From Lepus europaeus (Eukaryota > Chordata > Mammalia > Lagomorpha > Leporidae): a stretch of 64,000 bases of DNA. The position numbers and the translations under genes were made by a program. The notes under the pieces were generated by a model. It saw only the letters and a program-made list of their open reading frames with translations, did no database searches and was not told the origin of the DNA. Positions 54,954 to 64,000 of the stretch are shown in pieces (the stretch's first letter is position 1; each line of letters opens with the position of its first letter). The stretch spans positions 2,730,501-2,794,500 of the forward strand of contig NC_084845.1 of assembly GCF_033115175.1 (NCBI RefSeq). Direction: 5' to 3'.

Positions 54954-55121
54954 GTTTAATTTTATGTGCAACTTTGGAAACGGCGTAGACTTCGGTACAA
55001 AAATGCTTCTTCACCCTCACCTGAAGTACCTGAATCTGTACCATACGAATGTCTCCTCCATTGGGGTCAGGTACCTGTGCGAGATGCTGATGCAGCCCAA
55101 GTGCAACTTGGAAGTGCTTAT
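54954..55121 (+). CDS. NLRP9: NLRP9 exon 4, second leucine-rich-repeat exon
   Basis: 168 bp, 56 residues, phase 2-2. The acceptor is ttggcttttgcag. The peptide runs FNFMCNFGNGVDFGTK, then LLHPHLKYLNLYHTNVSS and VRYLCEMLMQPKCNLEVLM, parallel to human [30 protein letters not shown]. It ends CTTAT/GTAAGT at 55121/55122. No further LRR exon was found to 64,000, so the remaining roughly 270 residues of the protein must be encoded downstream of the window. Confidence 0.92.
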
Positions 55122-55479
55122 GTAAGTGCCTGGGCCACGCGTGCTGGGCGTCAGGTTTGTTTCGGCGTGGACACTGCCGTTACAATGTGCCCCTCTCCTC
55201 TCCTGGGAGTCGTCCTACCTGCCTTCACTTTGTATGTTTGCATCTTGGCAGTCTCAGAATCCCCAGACCCCAGGTGAGGTGGGTATAGGTTGAAAGTGAC
55301 AAGGGTAGGACTCAATTGTGGACACTTGGTCGCTCGAAATTTTGCAGCTTTGAGGCAAACCGTTCCATTCTTGATGGATTTCCGTTTGCTGTTGGGTAGA
55401 ATGACAGGTTTTTCTGTAGCTCAGCAGTTCTCTCAACAGCGGGCAGGTGTGTCCCTAAGGGGATGCTGATGTCTGTAGA

Positions 55480-55786
55480 TTTTTTGATAGATTTATTTAT
55501 TTGAAAGACAGGAGAGGCAGATCTTTGATCTGCTTCCATTTGGGTTCACTCCTCAAATGGATGCAATGGCCAGAGCTGGGCCAATCCAAAGTCAGGAGCT
55601 TCTTCTGAGTGTCCCACATGGTTGCAAGGACCCAGGGACTTGGGCCATCTTCTACTGCTTTCCCAGGCACACTAACAGGGAGCTGGATTGGAAGTGGGCC
55701 AGCTGGGACTTGAACCAGTGCTCACAAGGGATACCAGCACTGCTGGCTGCAGCTTCGCCTACTAGGACACAGTGCCGGCCCGTGGA
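55480..55786 (-). mobile_element. C-type SINE, subfamily A
   Basis: Antisense copy from 'gatagatttatttatttgaaa' (read in part) to 'aggacacagtgccggcccg'. Confidence 0.9.
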
Positions 55787-55989
55787 GATGTTTTGATGGT
55801 CACAGATGCCTGGTGAAGGCTCTACTGGAATCCAGTAGGTGGAGCCCCAGCATCTGAAGAACATCCCACAATGCACAGGGAAGCCCCCCGCAACAAAGAG
55901 TGAGCCAGCCCCAATGTCACCAGTGCCAAGATGGCAACAGCTGTGCCAGCCCATGAAGTGCTCTGAGGTCACTGAGAGTTGAGTGTGTC

Positions 55990-57750
55990 ATGAGCCATCC
56001 TCATCACTGGGGTGACTCGATCATGGTGAATGCTGGTGGTCTACATGCCGCTGAGGTGAGCATGATGGTGAACAGTTGAATGTCTCTCATGCACTGTTGG
56101 GTTTCATTTGTTGCGTTGTCCTGCAAATCTCTGCGTCGGTGCTCATCAAGGATACTGGTTAGCAGCTTTCTTTTGTCTAGGACTTTGTCTAGTTTTGGTA
56201 TCTGGGTGCTGCCGACTGCATAGAATTTGGAAGAATTCTTTCCTCTTCTGTCATTTTGAAATAGTTTAAGAAGCATTTGTGTTCATTCGTAAGATGTTAA
56301 GTAGAATTCAGCAATTGAAGCCTTCTGGTATTGGGCTTGGCCCTGGTCCTCCTCTGGTTTTGACGGATTTGGTGCTACAGCACTCATCAAGCTCAAATTT
56401 CACCACAGTCTGCCAGCTGGTGTGTATCTCAGAAGAAACTGAGCCAGTGCCTACCCAGGGGTGTTCCACACAGTGTTCTACATGGTGCCTACACAGCCTG
56501 GGCCTGTGATAGCTTCCGACTCCTGGTACAGTGCTCCGATGCTGGATGACACCTGGAGCCCACAGCCTACTGGGAACAGCGTAGCTCACCCTGCTGAGGT
56601 GGCACTGAGGCCAGCCACTGCTGGTGGTAGCTAGTGCGCTGGACTGATCGACACTGAGGTCCACTTGGTTCTGAAGCGGATCTGGAGGCTAGCCTGGGAT
56701 CTGCTGGACAGTGGAGGTGACCAGCACCGAGTCCTAAAATGGCCCTGTGACTTCGTCCTGTCTGCCAAAGCTTGCAGGAGGAGTAATTGAGGCAGGCCCC
56801 TCAGTTACCTGGGCAGGCACCAGGTGGCTCATGCCTGGGCCTCGTGGTCACTAGGCCCCGTGCAATCTTGGGGTGCACACAGTTGCCATGTGAGGATGGT
56901 GGTGACACAGGCCAATCCATGTCCATTCTACCAGCTTCGTGTTTTCCCCTAGTACTGGGCAAGTCCAGAGACTGACAGCAGGCACTTGCCTAGGGACGGG
57001 AACCAGTGAGGTCTGCCCCGTGTTGGGCTGAGTCCCAAGACACAGCCCTGTGTCTCCTGGCTGTCTGCTCAAGTTTGGGGGAGAGTGATAAGGACAGCTT
57101 CTCACTGCCCAGACTGGTACCAGGCTGGGTGACACTGGGGTCCTAGAGTCACCAGGCCCTATGAAGTCCCATGGGGTGCACAGCAGGACCACCTGAGACC
57201 GATGGTGACTCATGCCAAAATTTGTCCCAGTGGACTGCAGATCCCTGGATTCTGGGCAAGTCTAGAGGCTCTGAGAACCAACTTGCGGTCAGAAGCCTTG
57301 GGCTCCATCAGGTTCTGGGTCTCCGGAGGGTGAGTGGCCGAGCTCCAAGGCATGGGCCTGAGCCCCTCCCCCTGCCCTACTCTGCATGTCGGGGTCTTGC
57401 TCCCGTATTTGCGAGTAGTTGGGAGAGGAGGAGTAGATGCTGCCTGACCATGTCACCAGATTCTCTGCAACTTGGAGCCTGGGGCTGGGAGCCTGAGTCC
57501 AACTCAGTCTTGATGCTGTGGGCCTGGAAGTGGGATTCAACTTGCTGTCCCCCACCCCAAATGGGAGTTGTCTTTGTCCACATTGTGCTCCCTGGAGCGG
57601 GGGGGGGGTGGCCTGGCAATGCCTTCCTTCCTGTCTTCCCCAGTGCAGCTTTCCTTACTGTGCTGCCAGAGGAGGCCGTGTGGTCTCTGACCTGGCGTCC
57701 GTAACTGGTGAGGTGAGCTGGTGCGTGAATGGATGCTCATCGGTGTCTCC
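55990..57750 (-). mobile_element. L1 fragment: ORF2 piece joined to 5'-UTR-like block, antisense
   Basis: 56.0-56.33 kb is complement of ORF2 ('tctgcgtcggtgctcatcaa', 'tttggaagaattctttcc'). From 56.36 kb it changes abruptly to GC-rich sequence similar to 33.28-34.44 kb. The junction implies loss of most of ORF2 and ORF1. Confidence 0.6.
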
Positions 57751-57769
57751 CTATAAATGACTTTAAAAT

Positions 57770-58609
57770 CCAAATTATTTTTAGTATGTTTTCTTTTTAA
57801 AAAATGTTTTAAGAGATACAAATTTCATAAGTACAACTTTAGGAATATAGTTATTCTTCCCACCATACCCACCCTCCCACCCACACTCAGACGACTCCTC
57901 CCTCTCCCATTCCCAGTCTCATTCTGCATTAGGATTCATTTCCAATTAACTTTGTACACAGAAGACCAACTGCACACTAATATTTCAACAGTTCGCATGC
58001 ACACACAAACACAATGGTTTGAGAACTAGTTTTACAGTTAAGTCTCATAATACAACTCATTGAGGACAGAGGTACTGCATGCAGAGTTAGTGCACAATGA
58101 CTCCTGTTAATTTAACAATTAACAGTCTTATGTATGCTATCAGTGACCACCCAAAGCTCCTGACATGAGCTGCCTAGGCTGTGGAAGACTTTGAATCCAC
58201 AATCTCCATCAGTGTTTAGACAAGGTCATAAGCAAAGTGGAACTTATCTCCTCCCTTCACAGAAAAATACATCCTTCTTTGATGATCACTTCTTTGCACT
58301 GGATCTCACCCACAGAGATCTTTCATGTAGAACATTTTTTTTGCCACAGTGTCTTAGCTTTCCATGCCTGGGATGCTCTCACGGATTTTCAGCCAGACCA
58401 GGAAGACTTAAGGGCTGATTCTGAGGTCAGAATGTTACTTAAAGTGATTGTCATTCTATGAGTCTGCTGTGTGGACTGCTTCCCATGTTGGAACATTCTC
58501 TCCTTTATAATTCTATCTCTTAGTACCAGGTATTTGATCCTATTTATATGATCACTTTAACACTTAATCCTATCTATATGTTCACTTTAACAATTAAGAT
58601 GGAATTTTT
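57770..58609 (-). mobile_element. L1 3'-UTR, antisense
   Basis: An antisense L1 3' end starting with the T-rich 'ttttagtatgttttcttttt' and running through 'cttcccaccatacccaccc' and 'gatctttcatgtagaac'. It matches the reverse complement of 53.165-53.745 kb. Confidence 0.85.
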
Positions 58610-58925
58610 TTTGACAGGCAGAGTGGATAGTGAGAGAGACAGAGAAAAAGGTCTTCCTTTTTGCCGTTGGTTCACCCTCCAATGGCCGCTGCGGCTGGTG
58701 CATCGCGCTGATCTGAAGCCAGGAGCCAGGTGCTTGTCCTGGTCTCCCATGCGGGTGCAGGGCCCAAGCACTTGGGCCATCCTCCACTGCCTTCCCAGGC
58801 CATAGCAGAGAGCTGGCCTGGAAGAGGGGCAACTGGGATAGAATCCGGCGCCCTGACCGGGACTAGAACCCGGTGTGCCAGCGCCGCAAGGCGGAGGATT
58901 AGCCTGTTAAGCCACGGCGCTGGCC
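58610..58925 (-). mobile_element. C-type SINE, subfamily B
   Basis: Antisense copy with a duplication of about 20 bp, aacaattaagatggaatttt, at about 58589-58608 and 58926-58945. One of the best-preserved SINE insertions in the window. Confidence 0.95.
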
Positions 58926-58959
58926 AACAATTAAGATGGAATTTTTAACCACCAAGTTT

Positions 58960-61900
58960 AATGGAATTTGGAGTCCCATGACAAGTTTTTAAAGTGGACC
59001 CTTAAAAGTAAGTCCATAGGAATGTATGCCAAGCTATACAGCTTTACAGTTACAAACTTCTTCCTCCCTCTTCTTCCCACTCTTATTTTTTACTGAGATC
59101 TATTTTCAATTTAGTTGCCTTTATATACATATGATTAACTCTATGCTAAGTGGAGTTCAACAAATAGTATGAAGGAAAAAATGAAAAAAAAACTGTTCCT
59201 TGACAGTCAACGCAAGAGCAGCTCAAGTCATACCTTCTCAAAGTGTCAGTTTCACTCCTACAGATTTGGTTTTAGGTGCTCCATTAGTTATCACAGATCA
59301 AGAACATATGGTATTTCTCTTTGGGACTGCCTTATTTCACTAAGTATGACATTTTCCGGATTCATCCATTTTGTTGCAAATGACCAGATTTCTTTTTTTT
59401 TAACTGCTGTGTAGTATTCCATAGAGTACATAGCCCATAATTTCTTTACACAGTCTTCCATTGATGGGCATTTAGGTTGATTCCATGTCTTAGCTATTGT
59501 GAATTGAGCTGCAGTAAACATGAAGGTGCAGATAACTTTTGTTTGCTGATGTCGTTTCCCTTGGGTAAATTCCCAGGAGTGGGATGTCTGGGTCATATGG
59601 TAGGACTAGATTCAGATTTCTGAGGTATCTCCAAACTGTCTACCATAGTGGCTTTACCAGATTGCATTCCTACCAACAGTGGGTTAGTGTCCCTTTTTCC
59701 CCACATCCTCACCAGCATCTGTTATTCGTTGATTCCTGTATGAAAGCCATTCTAACCAGGGTGAAGTGAAACCTAATTGTGATTTTGATTTTCATTTCCC
59801 TGATGGCTAATGATCCTGAACATTTTTTCATATGTCTATTGGCCATTTGGATTTCCTTTTTTGAAAAATGTCTAAGTCCTTTGCACATCTTTTAACTGAG
59901 TTGTTTTGTTGAATTTCTTGATCTCTTTGTACATTTTGGTTATTAATCCTTTGCATAGTTTGCAAATAATTTCTGTCGGTTGCCTCTTCAATTTGAGTGT
60001 CTCTTTTGTCATACAGAAACATACCAATTTGTTTTTTTAAACTTTTATTTAGTAAATATAAATTTCCAAAGTACAGTTTATGGATTACAATGGCTTTCCC
60101 ACCCCCCATAACTTCTCTCCCACTCACACCCCTCCCATTCCATTCACATCAAGATTCATTTTCAATTATCTTTATATACAGAAGATCGATTTAGTATAAA
60201 GTAAAGATTTCATCAGTTTGCACCCACACAGAAACACAAAGTGTAAAATACTGTTTCAGTACTAGTTATAGCATTACTTCACCTTGGACAACACATTAAG
60301 GACAGATCCCACATGAGAAGTAAGTACACAGTGACTCCTGTTATTGACTTAACAATTTGACACTCCTGTTCATGGTGTCAGTAATCTCCCTAGGCTCTAG
60401 TCATGAGTTGCCGAGGCTACGGAAGCCTTTTGAGTTCGCCGACTTTGACTATGACCCTGTCAGAATAAGATCGAAGTGCAAGTTCTCTCCTCCCTTCAGA
60501 GAAAGGTACCTCCTTCTTTGGCCCCGTTCTTTCCACTGGGATCTCGGAGATCTTTCATTTAGGTCTTCTTTTTTTTTTCTTTTCCATGGTGTCTTGGCTT
60601 TCCATGCCTACAATACTCTCATGGGCTCTTCAGCCAGATCCGAATGCCTTAAGGGCTGATTCTGAGGCCAGCGTGTTGTTTAGGACATCTGCCATTGTAT
60701 GAGTCTGCTGTGTATCCTGTTTCCCATGTTGGATCCTTCTCTCCCTTTTTGATTCTATCAGTTAGTATTAGCAGACACTAGTCCTGTTTGTGGGATCCCT
60801 TTGACTCTTAGACCTATCAGTGTGATTAACTGTGAACTGAAATTGATCACTTGGACTAGTGAGATGGCATTGGTACATGCCACCTTGATGGGATTGTATT
60901 GGAATCCCCTGGCACACAGAAACTTACCAATTTGTAATCCCATTTGTTAATTTTGGTTTTGTCTGCCTCTGCGGTCTTCTCCAAGAACTCTGCCTATGCC
61001 AATGTCTTGCAGGGTTTCCCCAATGTTCTATAATAATTTGATGGTGTTGAGTCATAGATTTAGATCTTTAATCCATGCTGAGTGGATTTTTGTGTAAGGT
61101 GTAAGGTAGGGGTCTTGTTTCATACTTCTTCAAGTGGAAATTCAGTTTTCCCTCTGTCTGCTGAATAGACTGGCCTTGCTCCAGGGATTGCTTTTAGCTC
61201 ATTGGCCAAATATAATTTGGTTTTGGATGTTTAGATTGACTTCTGGTGTTTCTATTTTGTTCCATTGGTCTACCCATCTGTTTCTGTACCAGTACCAGGC
61301 TGTTTTGATTATAACTACCTTGTAGTATGTCTTGAAATCTAGTATTGTGATGCCTCTGGCGGCTTGTTATATAGTATTGCTTTAGCTATTTGAGGTCTCC
61401 TGTGCCTCCATATGAATTTCAGCATCAATTTTTCTAGATCTGAGAAGAATATCTTTGGTATTTTGATTGGCACCTCATTGAATCTGTAAGTAGCTTTTCT
61501 TGCCTAATAACTCTGGCTAAAACTTCCAGGACTATATCTAATAGCAGTGGTGAGAGTGGGTATCTATTTGGTACCAGATCTCAGTGGGAATGCTTCCAAC
61601 TTCAATATGATGCTGGCCATGGGTTTGTCATAAATTGCCTTGTGTTGAGGAATGTTCCTTCTATACCCAATTTGCTTAGTTTTCATCATGAAAGGGTGTT
61701 GTATTTTATCAAATGCTTTCTCTGCATCTATTGAGATAATCATATGGTTTTTGGTCAGCAGTTTGTTAATGTGATGTGTTACATTGACTTGCAAATGTTG
61801 AACCATCCCTGCATACCAAGGATGAATCCCACTTGGTCTGGGTGGATGATCTTCTGATGTGTTGTTGGATTCGACTGGTTAGAATTTTGTTGAGGATTTC

Positions 61901-63875
61901 TGCATCTATGCTTATCAGGGGAATTGGTCTGTAATTCTTTTTCTGTTGCATCTTTTTCAGGTTTAGGAATTAAGGTGATGCTGGCTTCATAGAATTTGGA
62001 AGGATTCCCTCCCTTTCAAATGTTTTAAGTAACTTGATAAGAATTGGAGTTAGTTCCTCTTTGAATGTCTGGTAGAACTCAGCAGTGAAACCATCCAGTC
62101 CTGGGCTTTTCTTTGTTGGAAGGGCCTTTATTATTCAGCTTTCATCTTGGTTATGGGTCTGTTTAGGTTTTCTATGTCTTCATGGCTCAATTTAGGTAGG
62201 TTGTATGTGTCCAGGAATCTGTCCATTTTTCCTAGGTTTCCCAGTTTCTTTCAGCTCTTTGTAGCAATTTCTGATGATTCTTTTTATTTCTGTGGTTTCT
62301 GTTTCTATTTGCTTTTTCATCTCTAATTTTATTGATCTGGGTCTTCTCTCTTTGGTTAGTTGGACTATTGGTGGGTCAATTTTGTTTATTTATTCAAAAA
62401 ACACTGTTTTGCAGCTTTTGGTGGGGATTCAATTTTGTTTTCTTCCATTTTAATCATTTCTTTTACTATTTTTGGTTTGCTATTTCTCTTGATCCTTGAG
62501 ATGCATTGATAGCTCATTTATTTAGTGCCTTTCCAATTTCTTGATGCATGTACCAATTGCTATAAACTTTTCTTTTAACACTGATTTTGCTGTATCCCAT
62601 AAATTTTGATAAATTACATTATCTTCATTTGTTTCCAGAAATTTTTTAATTTCTTCTATGACCCCTGTTCATTCAGTACCATGTTGTTCAGTCTCCATGT
62701 GTTTGCATGTGCACTAAAGATTCCTGGGTTGCTAAATTCCAGATTCACTCCATTGTGGTCAAGAAGATACATGGTATGATTTTGATTTCTGTTGAATTTG
62801 CTGAGACTTGTTTTATGGTCTAGTATGTGGTCAATCCTAGAGAAGGTTCCATGCACTGGTGATGAGAAGGATGTGTATTCTGCAACTGTAGGATGAAAAG
62901 TTCTGTAGCTATCTGTTAAGTCCATTTGGTCTATGGTGTCGATGAACTCTGCTGTTTCCTTGCTGATTTTCTGTCTGGTTGATCTGTCCATTGCTGAAAG
63001 TGGGGTATTAAAGTCCCCATTACTATTGTATTGGAGTCTATGTCTCCCTTTAGATCCCTTAACATTACTTTTAAATAGTCAGGTGCCCCATGATTTGTGC
63101 ATATACATTTATAATAGTTACATCTTCCTGTTGAATTGATCCCTTAATCATTATATAGTGCCGCTCTTTGTCTCCCTTAACAGTTTTTGTGTTAAGGTCT
63201 TTTTTGTCTGATAATAGGATAGCCACACCAGCTCTTTTCTTGGTTTCTGTTGGCATGGAATATCTTTTTCCATACTTGCACTTTCAGCCTGGGTGCATCT
63301 TTGTTGGTGAGATATGTTTCTTGTAGGCAGCAAATTCATGGGTTTTATTTTTTAATCCATTCAGCCACTCTGTTTCTTTTAACTGGAGAGTTGAGGCCAT
63401 TTACATTCAAGGTGACAATTGATAAGTAAGGATTTTGCCCTGCAACTTTTCCAAAAATATTCCTATTTTTTACTTTGTTTTTCCTTTGAATTTTGATTTC
63501 TTCCTTTGCCTTCTTTCATAGTGATGACAATGTTTCTGTGTGCAGCACATCCTTGGGCATCTTCTGCAGAGCTGGATGGGTGGTGACAAAGTCTTTGAAT
63601 TTCTGCTTGTCATCGAAGGTCTTTATTTCACCTTTGTTCATAAATGAGAGCTTTGCAGGGTATGGTATTCTGGGCTGACAGTTTTTTTTCTCTTAATACT
63701 TGGAATATTCTTTCCTAGCCTGTAGGGCTTCTGATGAGAAGTGCTGAGTCTAATTGGAGGTCCTCTGAGAGTAATCTGGCATTTCTCTAATGCAAATTTT
63801 AGAATCTTTTCTTTGTTTTACTGTGAGTTTTATTACAATGTATTGTGAAGATCTTTTCTGGTCATGTCTATTTTT
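58960..63875 (-). mobile_element. L1 LINE, antisense, 3' UTR through ORF2
   Basis: 3' end at 58.96-59.3 kb, then ORF2 complement in order: RT-like [16 protein letters not shown] at 61564-61806, endonuclease end TFSRIDHILDHK at 62656-62991, endonuclease start KRAGVAILLSDKKDL near 63.2 kb. Interrupted by a younger L1 at 60032-60915. Frames are broken. Confidence 0.88.
60032..60915 (-). mobile_element. 5'-truncated L1 insertion with target duplication
   Basis: An antisense L1 3' end of 884 bp inside an older L1. acagaaacataccaatttg (60013-60031) recurs with one mismatch at 60916-60934, a 19-bp duplication. The T run at the left is the poly(A) tail. Confidence 0.93.
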
Positions 63876-63877
63876 TC

Positions 63878-64000
63878 TTTTTTGACAGGCAGAGTTAGAC
63901 AGTGAGAGTCAGAGAAAGGTCTTCCTTTCACCCCCCAAAATGGTTGATACGGCCGACTTGCTGGGCTGACCCGAAGCCAGGAGCCAGGTGCTTCCTCCTG
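63878..64000 (-). mobile_element. C-type SINE, subfamily B, cut by window end
   Basis: Antisense copy beginning 'ttttgacaggcagagttag' and continuing past the window through 'gagccaggtgcttcctcctg'. Confidence 0.9.

Larger units (their letters stand above)
55122..64000 (+). other. NLRP9: NLRP9 intron 4, partial, L1-filled
   Basis: At least 8.9 kb with no recognisable LRR exon. Nearly all of it is L1 and SINE in antisense orientation to the gene. Confidence 0.75.

Noticed and set aside
55122-64000. Further NLRP9 leucine-rich-repeat exons
   Set aside because: No frame with the LRR pattern and splice sites was found; the interval is L1 and SINE.

Overview
The window is mammalian nuclear DNA, most likely from a lagomorph (European rabbit or a close relative). 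The evidence is the very high density of tRNA-derived C-type SINEs in two subfamilies, rabbit-like L1 pieces, intron/exon gene structure, and no bacterial-style gene packing. Two genuine host genes can be read. Both belong to the oocyte-expressed NLRP/RFPL4 cluster known from human 19q13.4. RFPL4A lies on the minus strand at about 4.8-10.8 kb. The first four coding exons of NLRP9 lie on the plus strand at 46.3-55.1 kb, and the gene continues beyond the window. The two genes are divergent neighbours, as in human.

Region by region: 0-3.6 kb is old antisense L1 with SINE pieces. 4.8-10.8 kb is RFPL4A: a PRY/SPRY exon, a RING exon carrying the ATG, and a proposed TATA-like promoter with a non-coding first exon. 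8-15.8 kb is SINE-rich spacer with trinucleotide repeats and a small CpG-rich spot at 15.1-15.5 kb. 17.9-22.5 kb is an endogenous retrovirus (ERV1) whose two LTRs are in inverted orientation yet which has a 6-bp target duplication. 22.9-25.3 kb is L1. 25.3-31.65 kb is a second copy of the same env-less class II family (ERV2), internally rearranged. 31.65-34.4 kb holds a 61-bp minisatellite and probable L1 5'-region sequence. 34.8-45.8 kb is a long antisense L1 interrupted by SINEs and by a third, different class II provirus (ERV3, 36.13-42.84 kb) with an exact 6-bp target duplication and a relic of env. 45.8-64 kb is NLRP9, whose introns are loaded with SINEs and L1.

The two host genes work in related settings. 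RFPL4A is a RING-SPRY protein linked in mouse to oocyte protein turnover. NLRP9 is a pyrin-NACHT-LRR protein of oocyte and gut epithelium. Their reading frames and splice sites are intact in everything visible. All retroviral genes are broken by frameshifts, stops or insertions.

The strongest unusual signals are: (1) ERV1, with near-identical LTRs in head-to-head orientation and a clean duplication outside both U5 ends; (2) a displaced integrase-end segment inside ERV2 reverse transcriptase that matches another family copy better than its own element; (3) a (TA)n/(CA)n microsatellite grown directly beside the reverse transcriptase active-site motif of ERV3 without closing the frame; (4) an unidentified 152-bp retroposed sequence with an 18-bp perfect duplication. 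Repeat boundaries were set by eye and are approximate unless a duplication is quoted.
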